From Cryptomeria japonica (taxonomy: Eukaryota > Streptophyta > Pinopsida > Cupressales > Cupressaceae): a stretch of DNA of 64,000 nucleotides. Below the pieces are notes generated by a model that had not been told where the DNA came from, made no database searches, and worked only from the letters and a program-made list of their open reading frames with translations. How positions within the stretch are numbered: the first letter of the stretch is position 1; each line of letters starts with the position of its first letter. This document shows positions 38,406 through 51,675 of this stretch, one piece after another. The translations under genes were made by a program, and so were the position numbers. The stretch spans positions 165,405,580-165,469,579 of the forward strand of contig NC_081413.1 in NCBI RefSeq assembly GCF_030272615.1, given 5' to 3'.

Positions 38406-39865
38406 TGTAGACGTATAAAAATGACCATATTCCTAAATGAATATTTTATGTTCATTTCTCTATTTTAATTAAATCCAATTTAATTAATTTACCCACATTC
38501 CTCTATTTAATTAAGTAAATTACTCAATTTATTTAAATTAAATTCACTATACCTATTTAATGAATAAATCATTTTATTCAATTAAATCCCCCTATCCACT
38601 TTTGATTAAATTCAAAAGTTATCCTAAATTGAATAAATCTAATTTATTTAATTGCAACCAAATTGAATTAAAATTCTTTATTTCAATTAAATCCTATTAT
38701 CCCTCCATCCACTTGCAAAATCCCAAACCCCTTTCTAATCCCTTCTAGAATCTTCTAATCACTTCTAATTAACCTAACCCCTCCTCTAAACTTTGTCACA
38801 TCCCTAAGCAAAGGGAAGTCACTTCTCAAAACCTCAAAGTCTTTGATAACCATTAAAGGCTTCAAGTCTTCAACCACTTAATTCCTCAAAGTCTTTGATA
38901 ACCATTAAAGGCTTCCAACTTTCAACCACTTAATCCCCCAAAGTCTCCAATAACCATTAATAGTTAACTCAAACCCTCTTACATGGTTAAAGAATTTGTT
39001 TTAACTCAACCTTCACCCAACCCAAGGGTCTCATCAGGCCTTTAATGCTTTGACCATGATTATCTCTTAATCATTTGCACAAAGGTTTATCCTTGGATTA
39101 AGTCTTAATCCATTGGGTAAACCTAACTTAAGCTTGACCCTTACCCTCTAGATATCCTTGAGGTCTTCTCAGGCATTTAATGCCTCCAACCCCTTCTCTC
39201 AACCCAACCCTATGTTGACACTTGTCACCATTTCATTGGTGCCAATTACAAACATGGATCCCCAACTTTCAAACTCAACCCTTGATTAAACCATTCAATC
39301 TTGACCATCCATTGCCCTATTCTTGATATAAATAGAGCTCTCATTCCTCCATAACAATCATCATCCAAATTTGTAGTATCACACTTATGCTCAAATACAT
39401 TCAAGCTTTCATATCTCATTTTATGCTCATCATTTTAGCCTCTCTTTAGGATAGAAATTAGTCTAAATATGCATGTTTAGAATACTTTCTTTATCATTTT
39501 AGCTCAATCATAGACTAAATATATCATGTTAGGATAGTACTCATACTAATCTTGTCATCTTATCATTTAGTTTATTACATTTTAAAATCATACATAGTTT
39601 AACATACCTTTCATACTAAAATCCATCAAAGCATCCCTCGTTCTTGCATTTGCCATCCCTAAACCATTTTGCTCAGTGATCTGAGAGCAAAAACATTGGT
39701 TTGAGGGACATTGTAAGATAGAGAACCATGGGACCCACCTTGGGAAGCTGAGTAATACGTCGTTACTCCATAGCTTGCACCAAGAAGTCCTGTGTGTGTG
39801 TGTGGACTAGTATTTAGCAATATTTTCACATATTGAGTTTTATCAGCCCACTTTTCCCGCATACA
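38406..39865 (+). mobile_element. Solo LTR in the LARD 5' LTR
   Basis: 1,460 bp from TGTAGACG to GCATACA, flanked by a perfect ctatc duplication (38401-38405 and 39866-39870). The other LARD LTR lacks it (junction near 47825). A TATA box TATAAATAG lies at 39327-39335. The first 350 bases are rich in aattaaat words. No internal domain remains. Confidence 0.92.
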
Positions 39866-40530
39866 CTATCCTTTGCTTAAGTAACGACAAGACTTGATAT
39901 GTTTGTTGGGACCCTATCGTCTGGTTGATGTGTGGTTGGCCATAGATGGTCAAGTCCCTAGTTAGAGTACCTTCAGACAAGGGACCTTTGTATTTGCGTT
40001 TAATATGTTCCGTTGGATCCATTTCTATGTAGGGATCATTTAGGTATTTATTGACCGAAGTGGTCATTTGTATATTGGTTATGTTCGCCTTGATGGAACG
40101 ATTGTAAATAATGTGAACCTTATGTATCCTTAACTTATTTAATTATCAGAGCGGTCTTGCAGTTGAGCAGACTCAGAGATGTAGCCCTCTAGGGGTGAAC
40201 TCCGAGATCATTTTGGTGTTATGTGATTCTTTTGTTCTTATGTTTCATGGTTAGTGCTAGCATGTATGGATGGCACTTTGATAGAATGTATAACTAGATT
40301 GGATGAGATTTATCATAATGCATGTATGCAGTTGTCTCTTAAATGCAATAAATTGGATCATGAAAGGTTGTAGATTTGAATAATAGAATGTAATCAATTT
40401 CAGTTATTGATAATGCAATTAAGTATGCATGGAAAGAACTCACTAGGTTATGAAGAAATTAAAGCATGTAATGAAATTAAATGCATGGTATATGGTTAAG
40501 GAAAAGTTTGAACGAAATGATTGGATAACC

Positions 40531-40990
40531 ATTGTTGGATGAACTCGTCATATTACCTAATTTGTAATTCTAATGGATGAACTTTATTTGACTACCTACA
40601 TTTTAACCTTAATCAATGAACTTCCTCTTTTTAGCTATATTTTAACTATAATGGATGAACTCATTTGGTTATTTACATTTTATCCTTAATAAATGAACTC
40701 CATCGTATTAGCTATATTATAACTAAAATGGATGAACTCATTTAGTTATTTACATTTTAATCTTAATAAATGAACTTCATCATATTAGCTTTATTTTAAC
40801 TATAATGGATGTACTCATCATGTTATCTAATTTTAACTCTAATGGATAAACTTCATTAAGTTACCTATATTTTAACTCTAATGGATGAACCTCCACATGT
40901 TATCTATGTTTTAACTTTAATGGGTAAATTTCCTCATGTTAGCCTCATCTTCAACCTTAATGGATGAACACGTCCTACTATCTATAATGT
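40531..40990. repeat. Minisatellite of about 38-39 bp in the LARD LTR
   Basis: About twelve imperfect units marked by aatggatgaact (near 40537, 40574, 40613, 40652, 40691, 40728 and on). Each unit ends in a ttaacc or ttaact word. The matching array in the other LTR (48480-48667 and 49948-50220) is split by a solo LTR. Confidence 0.85.
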
Positions 40991-41281
40991 TAATTTACTG
41001 AACAAATTATATCCATGTTTTAAATAATAATATGTAATTAAGATAACCTGCTTAATTGGATCAAATGTTGCGAGTTGAGTTAGGTGTTAAGTTACGTAAT
41101 CACGTTGGGAAACTCCTTAGGTTTGTTTAGCCTTTTGTTGTGTTATCTAAGCTTTAGATAACTCCAATGTATCTTAATGTTGTGTCTTATTATAAAATAA
41201 AATTTAAAAAAAAAAAAAAGTTGCACTCCATTTGAGTTTTTTTAGCTTTATCCCTTCGAGGTTTCCTGGCGGGGCATTACA

Positions 41282-41300
41282 TTTGGTATCAGAGCCCATG
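41282..41300 (+). promoter_or_regulatory. LARD primer binding site
   Basis: tttggtatcagagcccatg directly after the LTR end; matches initiator Met tRNA. Confidence 0.9.
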
Positions 41301-44300
41301 TTGCAACACTGGGATCTCTGGTTTTACTTGTGCCCTGAGTTGGTGTGAGGTGTATCTACCTTATGTTGTATGCTTGTCCTCCTTGTTGTATGAGTGTGAT
41401 TTAGCATACCTTAACTTGTGTGTAGTGCTTTGGAGTGATTATATGTGCTTTGTTTGCTTATTGATGTCTTGGTCTACGATTACTCATATTTTGAAAGAGA
41501 GTCATATGTACCTTCCTTTTTGATTCGTTGTACTCTTTTGACTAATCCATTTAGGTTGGTTAGTGTTGTCTTGAATCTAAAAGTACAAAATGTGCTTGTT
41601 ATGGTTATGATCTATCTTAGTGTTGTTCGCATGAAGGACTAGTGTGGTAGGTATGGAATGCTTATTATATAGAAAATTGAATGATTATCACCCTTCCTCC
41701 TCTCTCTCTCTCTAGAAATTAAAATAATGTTGATATGTGTAATTATCTCTTATTTGAGTTTTCTTTTTTTGCGAGAGAAGGTTGCGACTTCTTGAGCCCT
41801 TGTGTGAGCCTTATAATGCTTATGTGTATTTAGATTATGAGGGCTTTGGTTTGAAAGTTCATGTTGGTTATTGGCAGAAAATTGTATGTTTACATTAAGG
41901 ATTCTCCATGTCTATTGTAGGAGTAACATAATTAAATTCTATCTTAAGTAATGTGCATTAATATGCAAATTGTTGTTATGTGAAATTACTTTGTTTGTAA
42001 AAGAAGTATAAAAAAATGGGACATGTTATAGTAGCTTTGAGAGTGTATTAATGTGTTCCACGAAAGATTGTTTTGTGTCCTTCACTAAACTAGTTTGATT
42101 GAGGATCTATTTTAGCAATGCTCCATTGAACTTGCCTTTGGATATATGTAATTGCCTTATTATGTTTAGAAAGTGCGAAAGAAAAGCTTGTTTGATGTGC
42201 ATGCATAAATGTGTATTATTTAGTTGATAGCTCCTCACTTATCTTCTTACCATACCTTGAATTTTCAATGATAGGTTGCAGATTTTTGATATGTTTTGTT
42301 TGAACTAAGAATAGTGAGTGTTCTCAAGAGGTCTTGCATTATCGATAACATTACCTGTTTTGATAAATGTTGTTTGGAAAACTAGAACATTCTGTGCAAC
42401 CATAATAATTGGAAATGTCATGTTAGGTTGTTTGGCACCCTCCTAAAATGACAGCGAAATGAAAACCGTGCAATTCGAATGATAGACATAGTGATAAATT
42501 TTAGCTTGTAGTGTGATCTTGTTGATCTTGTGTCTTTGTCGGAAATAGTTTGATTTTCAAAATCTCCTTCCCTTCTCTTTTTCAAAATCATAAAATTTAT
42601 AGAAACGCTACTAAGAATGCATTGATTTAAAAAAAAAAAAAAGAATTTTTATTACGCATATGAAATTGTATGTTTGCTTTTGGGCTTCTTATGGAAAATT
42701 GAAAGTCTTAAGCTTCAGAAAGGAAAATTGCATAGTTAGTAATGTGAATGCAAATGCTTAGTGGAATTTGAGAAAGATATTGGAATGATGTTATTTCCTT
42801 ATGTAATTTTGAATGGTTAAGAAGAATTTCAGTACTTGTATCTAGAATAAACTTTATTCAGTTATTCATGTGAAAAGAATAATTAAAACCTTCCTTGGGT
42901 AGATGATAGCGTACTGAAAAGTACTCCCCGTAAATGTGACTAAACCAGTAATGGTGCTATTCCTTGTGTATTGTAAAAAAAAACCCGTGCCTGCTATGTG
43001 TACCCATGGGATGGTGAAGTAATCAACCATGGAGGATATGTTTACTTATGAGTATGGGAAACCATACTGTTAATGTGATGTTTATTATTTGTTTCCTTAC
43101 TAAGTGCCAACCCAAGGGTTGTTGATAAGTCAGTATGTGAAGGGGTAGTATTAGAAGTCACCATTCCTTGAATAGTATCGAACGACGTACGAGTAATGTC
43201 AACGCGAAGTGAAAATAGCTTCTCTATTTGGAGGAAAAATAAAGTTATATAATGAAACTGTATTATAGGTGTACTCAATACTTTCCCTTATGATGAACCG
43301 ATTCATAAGGTTCATGTGTGCCAGCCTATTCCTATCCTTTATTTGAGCATATAGATGACAGTTCTTGATCATAATGATGGGTTTTATTGGAGGATCTTTT
43401 GCCTTATCTTCATGAAAGGTATGTTATTTTTCACATGAGCTACCAATTGACTAGCGTTGGTAGACTTGTGGGTGGAACTTATCCATGTATACCTCTGGCT
43501 TACAGCAAGTATCTTGAGAGGTATGTCGCTATGCGGGATGTGACCTACGTGTGCCCTTTTCCGCGAGGTACACTACCATGTGGGATACGTCCATTGCGTG
43601 CCCTTTTCGCTTGGAGTATTGCCATGTCGTGCTGAGACACGATGCGAGATGTATTAGACATCGCCATGCGGCCTACCAACAAGTTTAGGGTAGAGCCATA
43701 CCGTGTGATGACGTGATGCTGGGTGATGTCGAGGTACACATTGCCATGCCATGCGGATGTGTGACTAGGCCACACCACGTGATGAGCTACTGCGATAGCT
43801 AGACGATTGTTCCTTCCTTCCTCGTTGGTGGCTAGATGCTAGTCACATAGTGATGTTAAGTGCACTTATGATATTTATTTTTATTTTTATTTATTTATTT
43901 TCTTGTGGGCCAGCAGTTTATTTTATTTTGACCTTGAAGGTTTAGCCATGATCTTGCGATCTTTTTCTTACTTGATTTGATGTTGCAATTCTGGAATTAT
44001 TTTCTTGCCTTACAGTTGGAATTGACAGTTATTATCTTTATTCTTTTGTACTTTGGTGGCTAAATTGATTTATCCTTGTTGTTTTCGTATGCTAGTCTTG
44101 TGTTGAAATGTGAATTCCTCTCCAAGAATGTAGGGGACGGTCTTGGTTGAGTGTATACAAGGAAGTAGACGTAGGGAACCTTGAGGATGGGGGTATGTGA
44201 GGCTATGAGACAGCTAGGATCCACTACCTACCTATGAGTGGTGACTATCTCTTGGAGGCTAAACACCTTACGCAACAAGGGATGTTCATGAGGGTCTTGC

Positions 44301-45040
44301 ATGGAAGGTAGCACCGCTATGGTGTGCTCTAGCACCATCAAGCCCTGAAGTGAGATGTTGGATATTTATGATCATGTTATTTGTTCTGAGATCAGGCATA
44401 GAGATGCTAATCGTGCATGCTATCCTTGACTAAGCATTAGACATGCTCACATGTGGCCTTTTGTGTTGTGCATTCTAGTTATGTGGATGGTTATTGTGTG
44501 TAATTATGGATTAAATGGTGTTAACTTGCCACTATGTTATGGGACATAGTCATTGAAAAGGTTCTTTTATGCTTGGAAAGTGCAAACAATTGAGTTATTT
44601 GCATTGCTCTTATTTATCGAAAGTTAACTTGGTTGTAGAAATTGATATTTGAAGCCAGTTCTATGCGATAAAGTTTTGTAAAAAGATGAATTGGTAAAAG
44701 AAATTGATCATGATGGCATGTTTTCTTGTCCTGCTTGGTAGAATGAGTATGGTAATTGTTTCTTACCTCTTTTAATGCTTTAATTTGGTGTAATGAAAGG
44801 AAGAAAATTCTTGTTTTTCTGCTATGATTATGGATAATCCTTAGAATATTTTAAGAGGTGTATGGTTTTAGATGTAGCTTGCCAATGGATAATGACTTTC
44901 GTAGAGGATTTAGCAATAATATTTAAATTGGTTGTGAAAAGATTCATATGTGCAAATTGATAATTGTTAATTGAGTTTCAGGGCTAATACGCATTGCATG
45001 ATTTCTGCTTAGCCTTACGACTTCCAGGAGTAAGTCAGAG
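41301..45040 (+). other. Inner domain of the LARD element, non-coding
   Basis: No frame above about 80 codons and no gag, protease, reverse transcriptase, RNase H or integrase motif in any frame. Around 43500-43800 there is a richer stretch with repeated gatgtcg, gccatg and gcggg words that could fold, but it shows no clear repeat period. Packaging or dimer signals are expected after the primer site; none can be proven by eye. Confidence 0.6.
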
Positions 45041-45054
45041 CCTAGGGGGGAGAA
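45041..45054 (+). promoter_or_regulatory. LARD polypurine tract
   Basis: cctaggggggagaa directly before the 3' LTR; the usual place and composition for the plus-strand primer. Confidence 0.85.
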
Positions 45055-48000
45055 TGTAGTGCCCCTACCCTAGTCAACTTTCTAAAACTAGTTTGACCTT
45101 GGTTGACTTTTTCTATGTGGCATTCTTGGATGGTTGATTAACCATTATGTAATGTTGTAGTCAGATATTGTGATTATTGTGCGTACCTGTTAATGTGCTC
45201 TTGCATCGATTCTTATGTAAGTTTAATTGTTCTCCTGATTCTTGTTATTAATCTCGAGCTAAGACTTTCATTGAATATATATATATGCTGGTGTGACTCT
45301 TGGTTGCAGGAGATTGCAGGTACAGTACCATCGAGGTGTGAGGTTCGTCTTCACCTAGATTCGCAGGTTGAGTATACCTCTTTTGTCCTTAGAATTTGGG
45401 TTAGGTGGTCATAAAACCCTCAATGTACCCTAGTCATGCTCAAGTGAGTGTCGCCTGTGGTCCATCAGTTTCCTTTTTCGTTTGGGTTTGCGGGTCGTGT
45501 ATTTGGTTGGCTTTCTTGGGTTGTGTGCCTTGCGTGTGGTAAAAATTGAGTATTTTATCCTAAGTATTTAATTTGATTTAATGTGTTCATTTACGCATTA
45601 GAAATTAAGGAAATTAAATAAATAGGTTTCTTTTACATGATTAATCATTAATTAAAAAGATCGCTCTATTTATGTTTGTAGCGAGTTTAATTTAATGGTT
45701 AATTTAAAATCGTGAATTTATTTAGTTTATGCATTTTGAAAAGGGAAGATTTAAAGTTATTCGAAATAAAAATAATATAATCCCTTTTTGCTTTTTGGAA
45801 TGAAAAGGTTAATTTTAATTATTTAAGAAAATCATTTTTTATTAGAAAGCAAGTTTAATTTATATATATGTTTGATATAGTGTGAAAGATTGATTTTGGG
45901 AGTTTGATTTAATTAAAATATTTTACCCTCATCAATATTGTGAAATATAAATGTTAGCTTTGTTAATATTGAGAGAATTAAAATTAAATGAGAAAGAGGC
46001 ATTTTAATTTTAAATTAGAAAAGCAAGTTAAATTATTTGAATAGTTGAAAAGAATGGTTTCCTTTCTTTTTTATTTAAAAAGTGTTTAAATTCAAAATTA
46101 GGAGATTAGGTTAAATTTTATTCCATTTAACCTAGATTGGAAAATATTTTTAGGGTTGTTGATTTTTTTGGGGGAAAAAATATTTTTGGATGCAGAAAAT
46201 TGGGGATTTTGGCAAGGAAGAATTTCTACAGCTGCAGGTTGGGCTCTTCTTCAAAATATTGCCAGGAATGCTAAAAGAGGTAGGATTCTTGTTTACCTTT
46301 CTATTTCGTTGTTAAATCAAAAATTGTGTTTGGTTGTTCTTCATGAAATACTGGTTTAAAAATCCATGAATGTTCTTAGATTTGAGTTTAAAAATTGGTT
46401 TGCATTGTCTTGTATTGTGGAAAGATTGTTAGATTAGTTGGAGTCCATGCTTGTAGGTTAAGTAGATTCTCTAATTTTACCCTAAGAGGGGGTTATGCTG
46501 GCAAAATTTCGCCAGAATGGGTTGCCTGGGAATGAAAATGTTGTTTAAAAATGGCTGAAACCATTCTTTGTTTGTCTCAGAAAATTTCAGAGTCTTTTTT
46601 TTTTATGTGTGGGTGTTTTAGTTATCATTATTTTTATTTTTTTGGGGGGGGCAAATTATTGATTTGATTTAAATCAACAAAAAAAAAGAGGGGAGAATGA
46701 AAATTGTTCGGGCTAGGGTTTGGTGGCAGAGGAGTCGAGGCTCGGCTCGCGCCGCCTCCCCTTCCCTCCTCCCCATGGTATTTCCGCAAGGTCTCGCGCC
46801 CGTGGAGGCTGCAAGGTTTCCCTGCGCCCGTGGTGGCCATAGGGACCTGCGTCTGCAGGGTTTCCCAGCGCCCACGGTGGCCGCAGGGGGGGGGGGGGGG
46901 AGTTGGGGTGGCTTCCACCACTCTCGTGAAGGGAAGTGGGCCCCGCAGCAGCCTCCCTAGTTTGTTTTAAAAGTTTTTTTATTTATTTAAACAAAAAAAA
47001 GATATAATATAATATAAAATTTGTTTTACATAGATTCTATTTTAATAGATCTTTTTCATTTATTTATTATTAAATATTATTAGTATATATTTTATTAACG
47101 AGGGTTAATAAATATATATAAATTAATATTTATATTGACAACGGTGCGCTATTAAATTATTATTAATATATATATATATATATATTTTATTAATGGAGAA
47201 TAATATAAATATATATATTAATTAATATTTAATTTGAAACTGGGTATTATTATTAAATTATTAATTGTTATATTTTATTTCCGGGGGTTAATAAATATAT
47301 AACAGTTAATACTTAAATTGGGTATCCGTCTTAGTGAGGAAGTATCTTTTTGGAAAAAGACCAAATAATCTTTTAATTGGAAAATTTCTTGAAATAAAAT
47401 ATATCTTGGTAATTTCCATATAATATGTTATTCAAGGATGTATTATTATTGGATTTGAATGTTATAGGTGATCTAGGAATTTTAGAAGTGAAATACTTAT
47501 CATTGGATATTTTGAAGACTTAAATGATATGCTGATAGAATTATTGGAAATTTAATAATGTGTCGATTTGATGATTGGTAAGTTATTGATATTGTCACTT
47601 AGTGAAATAAATGGTTTAGTTATATTTTTCCTCTGTAATGAGAATTAGACAAATGGTAATATTGCAATTGTGGCATTGTATTCACCTTGTAATTGTGATT
47701 TTTTTGTTAATGAATTTTTGAAAAGCTTAGATCTTTTAGAAAACTTGATCGACCTTTATTGTTTAAACCAATAGGAAAAAGGATTGCCCCTACCGGTTAA
47801 TGCCTATGCAAGTTTAATTTCTATACTCGTCTTTGCTTAAGGACTTGATATGTTTGTTGGGACCCTATCGCTTGGTTGATGTGTGGTTGGCCATAGATGG
47901 TCAAGTCCCTAGTTAGAGTACCTTCAGAAAAGGGACCTTTGTATTTGCTTTTAATATGTTCAGTTGGATCCGTTTCTATGTACAGATCATTTAGGTATTT

Positions 48001-48667
48001 ATTGACCGAAGTGGTCATTTGTATATTGGTTATGTTCGCCTTGATGGAACGATTGTAAATAATGTGAACCTTATGTATCCTTAACTTATTTAATTATTAG
48101 AGGGGTATTGTAGTTGAGCAGACCCGGAGATGTATCCCTCTAGGGGTGAACTACAAGATCATTTTGGTGTTATGTGATGCTTTTGTTCTTATGTTTCATG
48201 GTTAGTGCTAGCATGTATGGATGGCACTTTGATAGAATGTATAAGTGGATTGGATGAGATTTATCGTAATGCATGTATGCAGTCATCTCTTAAATGCAAT
48301 AAATTGGATCATGAAAGGATGTAGATTTGAATAATAGAATGTAATCAATTTTAGTTATTGATAATGCAATTAAGTATGCATGGAAAGAACTCACTAGGTT
48401 ATGAAGAAATTAAAGCATGTAATGAAATTAAATGCATGGTATATGGTTAAGGAAAAGTTTGAACTAAATGATTGGATAACCATTGTTGGATGAACTCATC
48501 ATATTACCTAAGTTGTAATTCTAATGGATGAACTTTATTTAACTACCTACATTTTAACCTTAATCAATGAACTTCCTCTTTTTAGCTATATTTTAACTAT
48601 AATGGATGAACTCATTTGGTTATTTACATTTTATCCTTAATAAATGAACTCCATCATATTAGCTATA

Positions 48668-49942
48668 TGTAGCGTCCTAAAATTGTGACACTTGCAATTT
48701 TGATTGCATTTGGGTCTTCACGATGGCGATGCAACACGAAACCTGAATGGAGACCCCGAAACTTGTTCATGACATCAAAAACTGCATTTCTCAGCACCTT
48801 GGCCTGATCCTCCTTGCACCCTGTTGTCCCGGGAGGTGGGACCATGGCGCCCAGCGCCCTAGTCCTTCAGGACTAGGGCGCCCAGTGCCCTGGTCCCCCA
48901 AGACCATGGCACCCAGCGCCCTGGTCCCCCAAGACCATGGCACCCAGCGCCCTAGTCCCTGGCCCTATTTTGGGCCCGGTCTCTTATGGGGCTTCGGGTC
49001 TTTAAGTTTGCAAATTGGAAAATAATATTTCCTGGTCGGCCTAAGGTCGGGAAAATCAGTCTTTCAACCCTAATTGACAAGTATATAAACTACTTTTGCT
49101 CTCCCATTTTGGGGAGATGAAAAAAAAGGCGGAAATGATATTCAAACATTCAAGCATTCAAGCATTCCTTCAAGCAATTGAGCATTCTAAGTCTCCATTC
49201 AAGGCTAAGTGTTGCATTCAAGATAAGGATTCAACCATTGAAGAGGAGATCACATACAACATACAACATACCACATACATTACACCTTCGCATGTAAGAA
49301 TACAAACATTCTTACAACAAGGTATTAGTACTTGTTTACATTACAAACATTTACATTTACAGCATTCTCATTTCTTGGTTAATTCCAAAACCGGGGTTTG
49401 ACCTAAAGGCAAACCCCTCATCCCTAACCCCCCAATCGTCCTCTCTTTTCTATGTGTAGGTTGCAGGTACGTGGCTGTAATTGAAGATCTAGAATCCTTG
49501 TGCAGAGACGAATAGATCCCCCTTCATTTCGCGGATTTTTCGGAGGACCGTGTGCACGCCGGGCACCATCGTCTCGTCAACTTTCGCTCAAATTTGTAGA
49601 ACAACACCGTCTCGACATTTTACTACTAATTCCAGGTCCGCAACTTTATCCTATATTCCTATCTCTGTTTATAAGAGAATCTTTCCTACTTTACATGCAT
49701 TCCTAGTTTAATCAATCTTTCTACATTCTTTACAAAAGAGGGTATCCTTGATGTCACAACCCTTGAAACTCATTTAGAATCCAATCTTGCATTGCGTGGG
49801 ATTGGATCTTGTGGGTTTCAACCCCTCTTTTGAATGTAAATTCCTTCCCAAGTGAAAACCATCAACCCTAGTGACTCTCCCTTCTCTCTCCTTGGAGTTG
49901 GGGGAGGGGAGACCGACTAGGGTTCGATTTTTTCGCTTTACA
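48668..49942 (+). mobile_element. Solo LTR in the LARD 3' LTR
   Basis: 1,275 bp from TGTAGCGTCC to CGCTTTACA, flanked by a perfect ctata duplication (48663-48667 and 49943-49947). The 5' LTR is uninterrupted here (ttagctatattataac near 40706). A TATATAAA box lies at 49082-49089. It belongs to a different family from the solo LTR at 38406. Confidence 0.93.
48841..48961. repeat. GC-rich minisatellite of about 31 bp
   Basis: About four units of the type ccaagaccatggcaccc plus agcgccctggtcc inside the solo LTR, upstream of its TATA box. The first units contain the inverted pair ccctagtcc and ggactaggg. Confidence 0.85.
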
Positions 49943-50418
49943 CTATATTATAACTAAAATGGATGAACTAATTTAGTTATTTACATTTTAATCTTAATAA
50001 ATGAACTTCATCATATTAGCTTTATTTTAACTATAATGGATGTACTCGTCATGCTATCTAATTTTAACTCTAATGGATAAACTTCATTAAGTTACCTATA
50101 TTTTAACTCTGATTGATGAACCTCCACATGTTATCTATGTTTTAACTTTAACGGGTAAATTTCCTCATGTTAGCCTCATCTTCAACCTTAATGGATGAAC
50201 GCGTCCTACTATCTATAATGTTAATTTACTGAACAAACTATATCCATGTTTTAAATAATAATATGTAATTAAGATAACCTGCTTCATTGGATCAAATGTC
50301 GCAAGTTGAGTTAGGTGTTAAGTTACGTAATCACGTTGGGAAACTCCTTAGGTTTGTTTAGCCTTCCGTTGTGTTATCTAAGCTTTAGATAACTCCAATG
50401 TATCTTAATGTTGTGTCT

Positions 50419-50459
<41 letters not shown>

Positions 50460-50516
50460 CACTCCATTTGAGTGTTTTTAGCTTTATCCCTTTGGGGTTT
50501 CCTGAGGGGCATTACA

Positions 50517-51675
50517 GAATCAGTTGTCATAGATTACCAAAATATTTAGCAATTAAAACATTAATACCGCAACCCAAAACATTAATACAAGAATTCTTAA
50601 ACAAAATACCGGAATAGCAATTAATCCATTTAAGAATAAACAATAACTAGAGAATAAATACCATCCACATGACACCAAGATTTATACGTGCAAAACCCGG
50701 TAAAGGGAAAAACCACGGTGGCAAGCCTACCCACAGTCATATAATATTTCTGCAGTAAGTATGTGAATTACAATTGAGGGGTCTACACTTATAAGAAGGC
50801 CAACAACCTAGAGCACATTTATCATCACATAAGGAGTCTCACTGACTACATAAAAATCTATACTACAATCTGGAAGAAGGAATGAGCTGCAAAGATAGAA
50901 TCTCCTATTCCTGAGTACAATTTTGGTTAAGCTCAATACCGGAGGACTAAAACCTCTTACATAAATCTAACTCGATCTCTAATGATCTACCAAATCCTCT
51001 TCCTGAATGATATTACATTATTTGTATATTACATATCCATATCCCATTCCTTGACCTTATTCCTATCATGATCTACAAAGAGATCTTACATCATATATAT
51101 ACAAACCCTCGACCATAAACAATCAGGCCGACCACCACATAATAAACCAATTACATAATTACAAAACATGTCAGCCTTAGATCAAACAAACATTATCCAA
51201 CTCACAAGACATCCCAGAAACACATCGAGAGGTCCAATCCACACATTACATTAAGTCGGTCCATAACCTAGATCAACAGGGACCCAATATTGGTCCACAC
51301 GCTAAAGCAATGATCTCCATCTGCCAAGTCTCGAACATGATCACCGTGAGCATCCTGAAACTCCACCAGAAGCTACACCAACATCACTTATACATATCAT
51401 CAAAGATCTTTAACAAGAGCTCTGCTAGTGAAACCCTCGCTGGAACTGCATGCCAAGTTTCCAGGAAAACAAGATAACATCTGATTACTAGACCAAAACC
51501 AACTGACTGAATATGAACATGAGTATAATGAATAAGAAAATTCCATATCCAAACCATCCCAAAGCCTACCAAATCATTCTAGATCCAAACCAACCAAAAA
51601 CTACTCAACCTACCAGGACCAGAAGGGTGCTGGTAAAGCATCCAAAATAGCTAGTGTTGACATCAATGACAAAAT
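50517..51675 (-). repeat. Copia 5' LTR, middle part
   Basis: Continues the LTR that begins at 35569: gaatcagttgtcatagatta matches gaatcagttgtcacagatta in the other LTR (30574). It is bounded by the LARD on one side and by the SIRE-derived element on the other. Confidence 0.9.

Larger units (their letters stand above)
35621..41281 (+). repeat. LARD 5' LTR, split by a solo LTR
   Basis: Pairs with 45055-50516. Marks in order: (TA)n at about 35838-35862, a GC-rich island at 37290-37560, (TA)n near 37762-37790, the solo LTR at 38406-39865 and an array of about 39-bp units at 40531-40990. A 67-codon frame at 36744-36947 is also open in the other LTR, but this only reflects recent shared origin. 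Confidence 0.9.
35621..50516 (+). mobile_element. Non-coding LTR element with 4.2-kb LTRs (LARD-like)
   Basis: LTRs 35621-41281 and 45055-50516 begin TGTAGTGCCCC (first copy TGCAGTG) and end GGGGCATTACA. Without the solo LTR inside each one they measure about 4,196 and 4,182 bp. The primer site is 41282-41300 and the polypurine tract 45041-45054. The inner 3.8 kb shows no gag or pol motif, so it fits the large retrotransposon derivative class that depends on other elements. It sits in the Copia 5' LTR: gaatca stands on both sides (35614-35619 and 50517-50522), with one extra a at 35620. Confidence 0.88.
45055..50516 (+). repeat. LARD 3' LTR, split by a solo LTR
   Basis: Starts tgtagtgcccctaccc and ends ggggcattaca. 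It differs from the 5' LTR by scattered changes, many of them C/T or G/A. It carries the GC-rich island at 46700-46960 (with a run of G near 46888), the solo LTR at 48668-49942 and (TA)n at 50424-50456. Confidence 0.9.

Noticed and set aside
43387-43778. Open frames inside the LARD
   Set aside because: Short, without motifs, and not bordered by expected gag or pol text.
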